Shown: positions 9,776-18,747, numbered from the stretch's first letter. The stretch: DNA of 64,000 bases from Thermococcus sp. M39 (GCF_012027325.1 NZ_SNUG01000002.1:327211-391210); one strand, 5' to 3'. Notes: generated by a model not told the origin, from the letters alone. A program made the numbers and translations.

Positions 9776-10939
9776 TCATCGGGCATGAATTTCAACAATG
9801 TCACCATCCTCTAATACATGGTCTGCTCCGACCCTCTGCCCTGGGAACTTTACGCTCTTGCCCCACACCCTCGCATATTTGAAGTTCTTAGCAAAGTCCT
9901 TATGGATTCTCTTTGCAACATCCAAAACGGTCGCGCCTTTTTTAAGGGCAATTGGGGGATAAGCTGGCTCCTCTCCTGGTGATTTAGTGAAAATCCTAAT
10001 TATTCCGGCTAGATCATAAAGCGCATCCTTAAGCTTCTCAATATTTATTCCCTTCGTCGCTGAAACCGGGACTATCTTAAAGCGGTCTCCATAGGCCTTG
10101 ACCAATTTTTCATAATTCTCTTTGCTTCCCGGAGCATCGCCCTTGTTTGCGATAATGATGGCTCTCCTCCAAACCAAGCTATCATCTAAAGCATCAGCAA
10201 ACTCTTCAAGGGTTACAGGCTCTTTAACGGTTATCTCAGCTGAATGGATTTTCTCCTCACGGAGCATCCTCATAACTTCCTCAATGTCGCCCTTGATGTT
10301 CTCCTGCCCGTTAATTATAATTCCCCCATAGGGCATCTTCTTGATTTCGATTCTGGGTCTTCTCTTGTTGAGTTTTATTCCAGCTCTTTCAAACTCTTTC
10401 AAAATTATTTCCATCTGCTTGATAGGATCCTGTGAGAGGTCAATAACAATGGCAATTGCATCGGCATTCCTAATCACAGCTAAAAGCTGAGTCCCCATTC
10501 CTTTCCCTAATGCTGCACCCTCAACTAAACCCGGAACCTCAACTATCTGGATTTGAACGTCTTTGTGTTTCATCATTCCCGGAATGGGCTCAACGGTTGT
10601 GAACGGATAATCGGCAACATCAGTATCTACTCCAGTAAGCTGCCTTAGAAGAGAGGATTTACCCACGTTTGGAAGACCAGCGAGGACTATCTGGGCTGCG
10701 CCCTCCTTTTTGACACTAAAAGAATACCCTCCTCCCTTCTTTAAGCTCTGCTGCTTTTCAAGTTCCTTTCTAAGCTCTGCTAATCTTCGTTTTATTTGGA
10801 GTCTGAGCTTTTCTGTTCCTTTGTGCTTTGGAACAGTTGCATACATTTTTTCAAGTGCCCTAATTTTCTCTGCAATTGTCCTCGCGTTCCTATATTCTTC
10901 CTCGGCTGCTAAGTACTCTGCTGTAACATTAGTCGGCAT
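9776..10939 (-). CDS. DRG-family GTP-binding protein with TGS domain
   Basis: 387-residue translational GTPase of the Obg/DRG superfamily. The N-terminal helical part (1-75) is followed by the G domain with G1 GLPNVGKSS, the G3 region VEVPGLVEGAALGKGMG and G4 NKGD. The C-terminal TGS domain begins around IRIFTKSPGEEPAYPP. DRG proteins bind ribosomes and are widely conserved in archaea and eukaryotes. ATG 10939 was chosen because GAGGTGAT precedes it; GTG/ATG codons further up would add three residues. Divergently transcribed from the Lrp-type gene. Confidence 0.92.
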   Translation of the reverse strand: MPTNVTAEYLAAEEEYRNARTIAEKIRALEKMYATVPKHKGTEKLRLQIKRRLAELRKELEKQQSLKKGGGYSFSVKKEGAAQIVLAGLPNVGKSSLLRQLTGVDTDVADYPFTTVEPIPGMMKHKDVQIQIVEVPGLVEGAALGKGMGTQLLAVIRNADAIAIVIDLSQDPIKQMEIILKEFERAGIKLNKRRPRIEIKKMPYGGIIINGQENIKGDIEEVMRMLREEKIHSAEITVKEPVTLEEFADALDDSLVWRRAIIIANKGDAPGSKENYEKLVKAYGDRFKIVPVSATKGINIEKLKDALYDLAGIIRIFTKSPGEEPAYPPIALKKGATVLDVAKRIHKDFAKNFKYARVWGKSVKFPGQRVGADHVLEDGDIVEIHAR

Positions 10940-11079
10940 AGAAATCACCTCTCTCTAAAAGCTCCACTCTCACATTAGATGTTAATGGGGTGGTTTTATA
11001 AAGATATGGTTCCCAATACTTTTCGTTCAAATGTCGTCAAATTTATATAGTTTCTCGAAAAATTTTAGAAGGGTGGGCA

Positions 11080-11535
11080 ATGGTGAGAGCTACTTTAGAT
11101 GAAACCGACAAAAAAATTTTAGGAATACTTCAAAAGAACAGCCGGACCCCTCTAAGGGAGATTTCTAAGGCTGTCGGATTGGCCGAATCAACTATTTATG
11201 AGAGGATAAAGAAGCTTAAAGAAAACGGCGTAATTAAAAAGTTCACCGTTATCCTTGACCCAGAAGCCCTCGGATTTACAATGTTGTCATTTATTTTGAT
11301 TAAAGCAAAAGCTGGAAAATATGCCCACGTTGCTAAGGAGCTCGTTAAGTACCCCGAAATTGTTGAAATTTATGAGACTACAGGAGATTACGACATGATA
11401 GTTAAGATTAGAACAAGAGGCAGCGAAGAGCTGAATGAATTCCTTGATAGGATTGGGGAAATTGAGGGAGTTGAAGCAACCCACACAATGGTGGTTCTCA
11501 AAGTTCATAAAGAAACAACTGAATTACCACTCTAA
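11080..11535 (+). CDS. Lrp/AsnC-family transcription regulator, FL11 type
   Basis: Feast/famine regulatory protein of 151 residues. The winged HTH covers residues 6-60 (LREISKAVGLAESTIYERIKKLKENGVIKKF), followed by a RAM/AsnC ligand-binding domain (KYPEIVEIYETTGDYDMIVKI). Its C-terminus, LKVHKETTELPL, closely resembles Pyrococcus FL11 (PH1519 protein), a lysine-responsive global regulator. A TATA-like TTTATATAG lies at about 11040. It may autoregulate from the shared region with the DRG gene. Confidence 0.9.
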   Translation: MVRATLDETDKKILGILQKNSRTPLREISKAVGLAESTIYERIKKLKENGVIKKFTVILDPEALGFTMLSFILIKAKAGKYAHVAKELVKYPEIVEIYETTGDYDMIVKIRTRGSEELNEFLDRIGEIEGVEATHTMVVLKVHKETTELPL

Positions 11536-11629
11536 AGTTTATTACTCATTTTTGTCCATTCTTGAATGAAAATGCTTATAAGGGCTCAATTCTAATTTTT
11601 GTCTGAACGTTATTATGGAGGTGTACAGA

Positions 11630-12130
11630 GTGAAAGTGTTGTTTTTGAGTGCAGATGATTTTGAAGATATTGAGCTGATTTACCCGCTTCACCGTATAAA
11701 GGAGGAAGGTCATGAAGTGTTTGTAGCAAGCAACAAGAAGGATTACATAACTGGAAAGCACGGCTACAAAGTTAAGGTTGATTTAACTTTTGATGAAGTT
11801 GACCCGGACGAATTCGACGCTCTTGTTCTCCCAGGAGGAAAAGCACCAGAGAGAGTCAGGATTAATGAAAAAGCTGTGGCAATAGCAAGAAAGATGTTCA
11901 ATGATGGAAAGCCAGTGGCGACAATATGTCATGGGCCTCAAATTCTAATCTCAGCTGGTGTTCTAAAAGGCAGAAAGGGAACATGCGTAATAACAATTAA
12001 AGACGATTTGATAAACGCCGGTGCAGAGTTTATCGACAAAGAAGTTGTCGTCGATGGAAATTGGGTAAGCTCAAGGCACCCTGGTGACCTATACGCCTGG
12101 ATGAGGGAGTTTGTTAAGCTACTAAAGTGA
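11630..12130 (+). CDS. pfpI: PfpI/DJ-1 family intracellular protease or deglycase
   Basis: 166 residues from GTG 11630, the exact length of Pyrococcus PfpI; GGAGGTG at 11617-11623 favours this start over ATG 11615. The nucleophile elbow ATICHGPQ has Cys100 and His101, and Glu12 is present. The hexameric Pyrococcus enzyme was described as a protease and later linked to deglycase activity. One difference stands out: the segment around residue 120, TSYPGIKDD in PfpI, reads TCVITIKDD here, so the active-site tyrosine is replaced by valine. A TATA-like GCTTATAAGG lies about 50 bases upstream. Confidence 0.9.
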   Translation: MKVLFLSADDFEDIELIYPLHRIKEEGHEVFVASNKKDYITGKHGYKVKVDLTFDEVDPDEFDALVLPGGKAPERVRINEKAVAIARKMFNDGKPVATICHGPQILISAGVLKGRKGTCVITIKDDLINAGAEFIDKEVVVDGNWVSSRHPGDLYAWMREFVKLLK

Positions 12131-12250
12131 CCCTCTTCTCTAACTTTTTTCAATAGTAATTTTTATATATCCTCGATGGGATTTTGTGATTAAGAATAAC
12201 CATTGTTTATATAAACCGCGAACACTGATGTTGCATATGGAGGTGTAGAA

Positions 12251-12706
12251 ATGAAGAAGAGACTTTATCGTGCAAAGGATGAGAGGATATTTTTGGGTGT
12301 TTTAGGAGGAATAGCAAAGTACCTTGATGTTGACCCTACAGTTGTGAGGATAATCTACATAGTCCTACTCTTTTTGGCTCCTGTAACAGCAATACTGCTC
12401 TACTTCGTTCTAGCTCTCATAATGCCGGAAGAACCTGGGGAAGAGATATCTCTTGATAAGCTCCCCGAAAAAGCTGAAAAGATAGCAAAAGAAATTGATG
12501 AAACCTTAACACAAGCATTTAGCTCCAAAAAACCAGTATCAACGACTAAAGGTGACAATGAAAAGATCCTTGCGTTGATTTTGATAATTCTTGGAGGAGT
12601 TTTAATTTTAAGAAAGATCACTCCCTTCATGTGGTATCTTCAAGGGGACATTCTTTTGGCAGTGCTGTTGCTCTTATTTGGAATATACCTGCTGGTGAGG
12701 GGGTGA
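12251..12706 (+). CDS. PspC-domain membrane protein
   Basis: 151 residues. Residues 3-60 form a PspC domain (KRLYRAKDERIFLGVLGGIA, then a transmembrane helix). Residues 103-120 and 131-150 form two more transmembrane segments, the last ending just before the stop. Members of this family are envelope-stress or membrane-organisation proteins. Four bases separate it from the DUF4097-like gene, so the two probably work together. TATA box TTTATATAAA near 12208 and GGAGGTG before the ATG. Confidence 0.82.
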   Translation: MKKRLYRAKDERIFLGVLGGIAKYLDVDPTVVRIIYIVLLFLAPVTAILLYFVLALIMPEEPGEEISLDKLPEKAEKIAKEIDETLTQAFSSKKPVSTTKGDNEKILALILIILGGVLILRKITPFMWYLQGDILLAVLLLLFGIYLLVRG

Positions 12707-12710
12707 AAAC

Positions 12711-13583
12711 ATGGGAAGAACGCTTGGACTTTTCTTTTTGTTCCTTGGGGCTTTAATACTGCTTAAAAAATTTTACCCCGAGACGGTAACATACTTGGCC
12801 CCCTATGCTCATTACATAAAAGCATCATTTTGGGGCGTTGCTCTTGTTTGCTTTGGATTGTACTTGCTCTCAAAGAATAGAGCTTGGAGAACTGCAATCG
12901 GTACAATTTTTGTCCTCTATGTTGCTCTTTACCTAGTAACTCCTGACGTCGGCACTACTACTTGGTACTCGATAGGAGACTGGTTTTTTGAAGAGAAAAT
13001 TGAAGGGGAGATGCATACCATCGGAGAATTCCAAGCCTCTGAGCTAATTATTCAGGACATTGTAGCTGGAACTAAAATAGTAAGCACCGAAGGGGATTCA
13101 ATAAAAGTTGTCTCAAATCTTCCCATTCAAGCAGAAGTAGATGGGAATGTCCTCATTCTTAAATGCACTAAGATGTGTAGCAGATATAAAAACGGCAAGC
13201 TGATTGTGGAAGTAGGAAAAGGTCTCTTAAAGAGCCTTGAAATAAGCGACACTGTGGGAGACTATTACATAAATCTCGAAGACAGTCTAAGCAAACTCAC
13301 AATAAAAAACACCGTTGGAAGATTCGACCTCTCAAAACTGAAAAGTGAAGAGCTATATCTAAGCGACTTCGTTGGGGATTTCACCATGGGGATTGAGGAA
13401 TGCTCTCAAATCACCATAGAGGACGGAATCGGAGATGTAACAATCGATGTACCTCCAGAATATAAAGTGATTCCAGTCATAAGAGACTCCGCAACAAAGC
13501 TTGAAATCAATTCCAATGAAAGCGGCATAAAAACATTAAAGCTGATAGTTGACAGCGTAATAGGAAGAGTCAAGGTGAGCTGA
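12711..13583 (+). CDS. Membrane protein with DUF4097/LiaF-like beta-helix domain
   Basis: 290 residues. Three to four hydrophobic segments fill residues 3-85; from about 100 onward the chain becomes a repetitive beta structure with recurrent patterns (SDTVGDYYI, KNTVGRFDL, SDFVGDFTM, EDGIGDVTI). This agrees with the adhesin-like DUF4097 or the LiaF C-terminal fold. In bacteria LiaF-type proteins pair with PspC in cell-envelope stress sensing; a similar pairing is inferred here from the adjacent gene. Confidence 0.7.
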   Translation: MGRTLGLFFLFLGALILLKKFYPETVTYLAPYAHYIKASFWGVALVCFGLYLLSKNRAWRTAIGTIFVLYVALYLVTPDVGTTTWYSIGDWFFEEKIEGEMHTIGEFQASELIIQDIVAGTKIVSTEGDSIKVVSNLPIQAEVDGNVLILKCTKMCSRYKNGKLIVEVGKGLLKSLEISDTVGDYYINLEDSLSKLTIKNTVGRFDLSKLKSEELYLSDFVGDFTMGIEECSQITIEDGIGDVTIDVPPEYKVIPVIRDSATKLEINSNESGIKTLKLIVDSVIGRVKVS

Positions 13584-13588
13584 TAGAA

Positions 13589-14479
13589 ATGGAGAGGTGG
13601 AAAATAATAAAAGCTTTCACACTTGGACCTTTACTAGAAGCTACAATCCCAAAACCCGGCAACGTAAATCGCTTTAAAGATTTCGAGGATTTAACCCTTT
13701 ATCATTTTCTCTTTGGAAATGTGGCCGTTGTTGATATACTCTATGAAGCAACAGAAGTAGGCAAATTAATTAGGAGAGGATATTATCAGCTAAGTGAAGC
13801 TAATATAGGAGAAATGATAAAGAGGGCTGTCCAAAATGCAAAAGCTGTGCAAGATGCAAATCCCAATTTTGGCATAATAGCACTGGAGATTCCTCTCGTA
13901 ATTGCTCTAGTTATTTCAAGACATATCTATGATGCCAGAGAAGTTGTAAAAAGATTGATTGCCCACTCAACAGTTAGAGACACAATGGAGTTCTATAAAG
14001 CCATAAGAGTTGCTAATCCTAAAGGAATAAAGAGTGGAGTTAAATATGATGTTTACGATGAGAATGTTTTTGATGAACTTTTTAAAGATAGGATTAACCT
14101 CAAGCGTTTAGCAGAAATTAGCTGTGAAAGGGAGCTAATCTTTTGTGAATGGATAAATGGTTATGAGCTTAGTTACAAAACATTCCTAAGACTCAAAGAG
14201 CTAACCGAAGAATTTAACCTCGAAGAAGCTGTTTTAAAGGCGTTTATCGAACTCCTAGCATCAACACCTGACACCCTTATTATCAGAAAAGCTGGAAAGG
14301 CTGAGGCTGAACTTGTAATGAGGACTGCAAAAGAAGTATTGGATGGAAATCTCAGCATTGACGAACTGGATAAATTACTAAGAGAAAAGGGAGATCTAAG
14401 GAATCCTGGGAGCTTGGCAGATATAATGGCAATTGCTTTGAGTTTGCTGATTCTTGATGGTTACAAACTTAATCTTTAA
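13589..14479 (+). CDS. CitG/MdcB-like triphosphoribosyl-dephospho-CoA synthase family protein
   Basis: 296 residues with the family motif EATIPKPGNVNRFKDF near the N-terminus and the C-terminal GDLRNPGSLADIMAIALSLL. Bacterial CitG makes the prosthetic-group precursor of citrate lyase from ATP and dephospho-CoA. No citrate or malonate lyase gene is in the window, so the archaeal substrate is uncertain. It follows the DUF4097 gene by five bases and overlaps the convergent DUF1884 gene by 11 bases. Confidence 0.75.
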   Translation: MERWKIIKAFTLGPLLEATIPKPGNVNRFKDFEDLTLYHFLFGNVAVVDILYEATEVGKLIRRGYYQLSEANIGEMIKRAVQNAKAVQDANPNFGIIALEIPLVIALVISRHIYDAREVVKRLIAHSTVRDTMEFYKAIRVANPKGIKSGVKYDVYDENVFDELFKDRINLKRLAEISCERELIFCEWINGYELSYKTFLRLKELTEEFNLEEAVLKAFIELLASTPDTLIIRKAGKAEAELVMRTAKEVLDGNLSIDELDKLLREKGDLRNPGSLADIMAIALSLLILDGYKLNL

Positions 14480-14753
14480 TTACCCTTATCCTCTTTGCTC
14501 CTCCCAGTCCAACTCCAAGCATTTTGGAGTCTATAACAACAGCATCTTTGCCAAGCTCTTCAAGGAGTTTTACCTTTAAGCCTGAAATCTCTGTGACCTT
14601 TTCATCTCCACCAAATTCCTCATCAACTTGAGCCTTTAAGAACTCATAAGCCTCTTTTCCAAAGAGAACAATATCTGGCTCAAAACCGTCCATCTTGAGC
14701 TCGTTGGCCTTTTCTTCAACTGCACTTAAAACCCTAATCAGCTCTCCTCTCAT
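14469..14753 (-). CDS. DUF1884 protein, A-domain encapsulin-like (Family 4)
   Basis: 94 residues, strongly similar to P. furiosus PF0899 (for example ELKMDGFEPDIVLFGKEAY and LEELGKDAVVIDSKMLG). The structure of that family has the A-domain of the HK97 phage capsid fold, and it has been classified as Family 4 encapsulin in genome surveys. A TATA-like TTTAAATG about 40 bases upstream suggests its own promoter. The neighbour upstream on the same strand is an OsmC-like gene. Whether it assembles into a shell is unknown. Confidence 0.8.
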   Translation of the reverse strand: MRGELIRVLSAVEEKANELKMDGFEPDIVLFGKEAYEFLKAQVDEEFGGDEKVTEISGLKVKLLEELGKDAVVIDSKMLGVGLGGAKRIRVIKD

Positions 14754-14816
14754 TCAGCTCACCTTGAAATAGTCTATGAAGTCCAAACATTTAAAGTTTT
14801 TCATGCCTGTAAAACT

Positions 14817-15212
14817 TCATTCATTGATGACCTCAAATGTGTATGTAACCTCAGTTCCACTGAGCTTCAAATGGGCTGAGGCTGAGCAATATTTGTTTTG
14901 ACTGAGTTCTATTGCTCGCTTAGCCTTCTCTGGCCTTACATTTCCATAGATTTTATAGTGGATGTTAACCTTTTTGTAAATCCTTGGATGTTCTTCTCTC
15001 CTTTCCCCGCTTATCTCAACTTCAAGTCCCTCGATTGGCTCTCTCATCTTTTGGAGAATCATGACAACATCAATAGCTGTACATCCGGCAACAGCCAAGA
15101 GGAGAGTCTTCATGGGAAAAATGCCCTTTTCGCCAAAGATTATCTTTCCTCCCTCTTCAACACTTGCTTCAAATTTTTCATCTCCAAGCCACTTAACTTT
15201 TCCCATTATCAT
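14817..15212 (-). CDS. OsmC/Ohr-family protein
   Basis: 131 residues from ATG 15212 (MIMGKVKWLG), supported by GGTGAT directly upstream; an upstream in-frame start would overlap the divergent radical SAM gene. The two family cysteines are visible in LAVAGCTAIDVV and LSQNKYCSASAHL, as expected for a thiol-dependent peroxidase of the OsmC type. Its function is probably removal of organic hydroperoxides; many archaeal members are uncharacterised. Confidence 0.82.
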   Translation of the reverse strand: MIMGKVKWLGDEKFEASVEEGGKIIFGEKGIFPMKTLLLAVAGCTAIDVVMILQKMREPIEGLEVEISGERREEHPRIYKKVNIHYKIYGNVRPEKAKRAIELSQNKYCSASAHLKLSGTEVTYTFEVINE

Positions 15213-15273
15213 TTGATCACCCACTAAATAGTAGGGAAAATGCTTTTTAAATAGCTTTGCTAAACTTTCTTTC

Positions 15274-16116
15274 ATGTATATAAGGCCGTTTGACCCCTGG
15301 AAATCGAAGCTCTGCACATGTCCTTTCAAATACACGCTAAACGTTTATACTGGTTGCGACCATGCCTGTGTCTACTGCTACATAACCGCTTATATTCCCA
15401 AAGCTTTTAAGGTTAGAATTAAAGAAAATCTTCTTCCTACACTAGAAAGGGAGCTCAGAAAATTTGATAAAAGGTTCATAATTTCGCTCTCATACTCTTC
15501 TGATCCATACCCAACGATTGAGAGGCAATTTGGCATTACACGAAAAGTTCTACAGCTCTTCAAAAGATACAACATGAGGTGCATGATCTTAACAAAATCA
15601 GATATTTTTGAGCGTGATTTGGACATTCTAAGAGAACTCAAATGTGCTGTTGGCATAACCGTGACGACAATAGATGAAGAAAAAGCTAAGGCATTAGAGC
15701 CAAATGCTCCCTCACCTAAAGACAGAATAAGAGCTCTAAAAAGAGCAAAAGATAGTGGAATTCCAGTTTATGCAAGGATAGACCCGATAATACCCTTTTA
15801 CACATGGGAAGACTTTGAGGAAACCGTCAATGCATTAAGCTTTGTCTCCCATATAACAGTTTCAACTCTGAAGCTCAGAGCAGATTCATGGAAAAGAATG
15901 AAAGCGAAGTTTCCAGCACTCATGAAGAAGCTTGAGCCACTGTATAGAAAAGGAGAAAAAATTGGTGGCTATTCCTACTTGCCCAAAGACTTCAGAATGA
16001 AAATCTTGGAGGAGGCAAGAAGAATCATTGAAGAGAAAGGGATTTCCTTTGGCTCATGTAGAGAAGGCTACTATTCTTATCCTACGTGCGATGGCTCTCA
16101 CTTAGTTCCTCTATGA
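15274..16116 (+). CDS. Radical SAM protein, SplB-like
   Basis: 280 residues with the radical SAM cluster motif YTGCDHACVYCY (cysteines in CxxxCxxC), then SLSYSSDPYPTIER and a TIM-barrel-like remainder. It belongs to the group annotated as DNA repair photolyase/SplB-like, but it lacks the features needed to call it a true spore photoproduct lyase, and the substrate is unknown. Its 3' end overlaps the convergent C26-like gene by 35 bases. Confidence 0.8.
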   Translation: MYIRPFDPWKSKLCTCPFKYTLNVYTGCDHACVYCYITAYIPKAFKVRIKENLLPTLERELRKFDKRFIISLSYSSDPYPTIERQFGITRKVLQLFKRYNMRCMILTKSDIFERDLDILRELKCAVGITVTTIDEEKAKALEPNAPSPKDRIRALKRAKDSGIPVYARIDPIIPFYTWEDFEETVNALSFVSHITVSTLKLRADSWKRMKAKFPALMKKLEPLYRKGEKIGGYSYLPKDFRMKILEEARRIIEEKGISFGSCREGYYSYPTCDGSHLVPL

Positions 16117-16933
16117 TTTCCTCAACTATCTTTTCCGCAGCTTTTCCTGTCTCGCTCTCTTGTCTCCTAATTTCCTCTCTTATTTCTTCTTTAATTTTGC
16201 TCTTCTTGTATTCAAGTGCTTTTTCAACTAGTGCATCAAAGAGGGGCTGCATTTCATCCAGATATTCCGCAAGCCACTGGACGCCGATAGCGAATTTTTC
16301 TGGAATCTCAATACCTTCAATTATGCCATCGTCAGCATAGGCAACGGGTTTAATGCCTTCGCCAAGCTTTTTGATGGCTTGATGATGGAAGCTGTTAACG
16401 CCGATAAATACCTCATTTGTCCCTTCAATGTTTAATTTTTCCTTTAGAATCTCAAACAGCATTGAGTTAGTTTTTATCCTGACTTCATGGACTTTGCAGC
16501 TGGGATGCACTAAAAATTTGCCACCGCTTGTCCAGTCATGCTTTATTGCTTTTGGAATTTCGCTAACGACATCTTGATATAGGCTGCCTCCAAGAGCAAC
16601 GTTTAACGCTTGAGCACCTCTTCCAATACCTAAAAGGGGTAGATTTCTCTCAAGAGCAGCTTTTATTAATGTTAACTCAAACTCATCCCTCTGCACATCT
16701 AGACTTCTTATTTTCGTCGTCAGCTCGCCTCCGTAGTATTTAGGGTGTATATCTGGACCCTCTGGGAAAATTAGGCCGTCTATAGCCTCAAGAACGTCTG
16801 TTATTCCAACAAGAGGAGGAATTGCAACTGGAATTCCCCCAGCCTTTTTAATTCTTTTGACGTACATGTCATTTATTGTCAGAGCACCAGTTTCCCAATC
16901 AAACTGAGCAACAATGCCTATTATAGGTTTCAT
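16082..16933 (-). CDS. C26-type glutamine amidotransferase homologue lacking the catalytic cysteine
   Basis: 283 residues, homologous to PuuD-like gamma-glutamyl hydrolases. The nucleophile elbow, normally GICRG, reads LLGIGRGAQALNVALGG with Gly104 (codon GGA) in place of Cys. The His region is NSFHHQA, and the usual GVQWHPE reads GVQWLAE. A charged helical tail of about 55 residues (from KALEYKKSKIKEE to SESHRT) is added at the C-terminus. It is therefore unlikely to hydrolyse glutamine amides by the standard mechanism, and may be a binding or regulatory protein. The frame is intact. Confidence 0.8.
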   Translation of the reverse strand: MKPIIGIVAQFDWETGALTINDMYVKRIKKAGGIPVAIPPLVGITDVLEAIDGLIFPEGPDIHPKYYGGELTTKIRSLDVQRDEFELTLIKAALERNLPLLGIGRGAQALNVALGGSLYQDVVSEIPKAIKHDWTSGGKFLVHPSCKVHEVRIKTNSMLFEILKEKLNIEGTNEVFIGVNSFHHQAIKKLGEGIKPVAYADDGIIEGIEIPEKFAIGVQWLAEYLDEMQPLFDALVEKALEYKKSKIKEEIREEIRRQESETGKAAEKIVEEIIEELSESHRT

Positions 16934-17019
16934 AACTGCACCACCAGATAATAATTACAAAGGAGGTATAAAAACTCAACTGAATAAAATGACAAGAAAA
17001 GTGGAAAAGATTAAGGAGA

Positions 17020-18372
17020 TCACTCTTTCTTCTTGAGCTTCTCGCACTTCTCGACGAAGTCTTTGAGGATGTCGTAGAGCTTTGGCTGCCCAATTTCCTC
17101 GAGCTCATAGCGGACTCTGACGGCTGGCTTGTTGATGTTTAGGATTCTTCTCAAGTCAATTGGTGTTCCAATGACGACGACATCAGCATCTGCTCTGTTG
17201 ATAGTTTCTTCAAGCTCCTTTATCTGCTTTGGACTGTATCCCATTGCTGGGAGAATGACATCTAAGTGTGGATACTTCTTGTAAGTCTCAACTATTGAAC
17301 CAACTGCATATGGTCTTGGGTCAATGATTTCCTTAGCACCGAACTTCTTGGCAGCAACATAACCAGCACCGTACTTCATGCCGCCGTGTGTGAGTGTTGG
17401 ACCATCTTCAACAACAAGAACTCTCTTGCCCTTAATTAATTCTGGCTTGTCAACGAAGATTGGTGACGCTGCTTCAATAACAATAGCGTTTGGATTGACT
17501 TTCTCGATGTTCTCTCTGACCTTCTGCACGTTCTCGGGGTAAGCTGTCTCAATCTTGTTGATGATTATGACATCAGCAGCTCTGAAGTTGGTCTCACCTG
17601 GGTGGTACTTGAGCTCGTGTCCGGGTCTGTGCGGGTCAGCTACAACAATCCAAAGGTCTGGCTCGTAGAATGGGAAGTCGTTGTTTCCTCCATCCCAGAG
17701 GATTATATCGGCTTCTTTCTCTGCCTCTCTGAGAATCTTCTCATAGTCAACACCAGCATAAACTACATGACCATAGTCAATGTGTGGCTCATACTCCTCT
17801 CTCTCCTCTATTGTACATTCATACTTGTCGAGGTCTTCATAGGTTGCGAATCTCTGGACAATTTGCTTCCTCAAGTCACCATAAGGCATTGGGTGTCTTA
17901 TGACAGCAACCTTGTAGCCTAAGTCCTTGAGAATCTTGGCAACTTTTCTTGAGGTCTGGCTCTTTCCACAGCCCGTTCTAACAGCTGTAACAGCTATAAC
18001 TGGTTTGCTTGACTTGAGCATTGTGCTCTTAGGTCCTAAGAGCCAGAAGTCAGCCCCAGCAGCATGAACTCTTGATGCTAAGTGCATAACGTGCTCATGT
18101 GATACGTCAGAGTAAGCGAAGACTGCAATATCAATGTTGTGCTCTTTGATGATTTTCTCTAAATCATCCTCGCTCCAGATTGGAATTCCATTTGGATAAA
18201 GTGGACCAGCTAATTCTGGTGGGTAAATTCTACCCTCAATATCTGGAATCTGGGTAGCTGTAAATGCAACGACTTCATAATCAGGGTTGTTCCTAAAGAA
18301 GACGTTGAAGTTGTGGAAGTCTCTTCCAGCAGCACCCAGAATAATAACTCTCTTCTTCTTTTTCTCAGTCAT
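17020..18372 (-). CDS. cpgS: Cyclic 2,3-diphosphoglycerate synthetase family protein
   Basis: 450 residues from ATG 18372, preceded by GAGGTGAT. The N-terminal Rossmann-like part begins RVIILGAAGRDFHNFNVFF, and a P-loop NTPase core is marked by VRTGCGKSQTSRKV. Family enzymes cyclise 2,3-diphosphoglycerate with ATP to give the thermoprotectant cDPG, known from Methanothermus; Thermococcales carry close homologues whose product is less certain. Upstream of the C26-like gene with an 86-base gap, so independent transcription is possible. Confidence 0.82.
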   Translation of the reverse strand: MTEKKKKRVIILGAAGRDFHNFNVFFRNNPDYEVVAFTATQIPDIEGRIYPPELAGPLYPNGIPIWSEDDLEKIIKEHNIDIAVFAYSDVSHEHVMHLASRVHAAGADFWLLGPKSTMLKSSKPVIAVTAVRTGCGKSQTSRKVAKILKDLGYKVAVIRHPMPYGDLRKQIVQRFATYEDLDKYECTIEEREEYEPHIDYGHVVYAGVDYEKILREAEKEADIILWDGGNNDFPFYEPDLWIVVADPHRPGHELKYHPGETNFRAADVIIINKIETAYPENVQKVRENIEKVNPNAIVIEAASPIFVDKPELIKGKRVLVVEDGPTLTHGGMKYGAGYVAAKKFGAKEIIDPRPYAVGSIVETYKKYPHLDVILPAMGYSPKQIKELEETINRADADVVVIGTPIDLRRILNINKPAVRVRYELEEIGQPKLYDILKDFVEKCEKLKKKE

Positions 18373-18588
18373 TTCAATCACCTCAAAATATTTCATATCG
18401 GCAAAAAGGTATCAATTTTGGCATTTATAACCATTTTCGTTGAATAATGAAAGAAATTGGCAAAAATTCTTTGGATGTGCATTTTTAAATTGGAAGAAGC
18501 TTCGAAAATCAAGTGGTTATCTTTGATTTACAATTACCAGCGAACTTAATAATTTTAAAAAAACCCCACCTAATTTCTGGTGCCTCCA

Positions 18589-18747
18589 ATGGATGAGATT
18601 GAAATAGGACCCACACAGCCTTTCATATTGTTAACATGCAACAAAGAGCACGTGAAAACGACGGGAAAAGTCAGAGATATAAAAATCAGGAAGGTAAGAT
18701 TTAGAAAGAGCAAAGAGCTACTGGAGATTAGTTTTGATGTTCTATGA
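18589..18747 (+). CDS. Small basic protein, 52 residues, unknown function
   Basis: ATG 18589 with GGTG about eight bases upstream and a TATA-like TTTTAAAAA near 18553. The protein starts [20 protein letters not shown] and ends with a basic helix-strand part ([17 protein letters not shown]). It is placed cleanly between the divergent cpgS promoter and the convergent lipoprotein gene. I do not recognise the family; codon pattern and signals support a real gene. Confidence 0.55.
   Translation: MDEIEIGPTQPFILLTCNKEHVKTTGKVRDIKIRKVRFRKSKELLEISFDVL

Noticed and set aside
15213-15335. N-terminal extension of the OsmC-like protein to 172 residues
   Set aside because: It would overlap the divergent radical SAM gene; GGTGAT before ATG 15212 and the family length support the shorter form.
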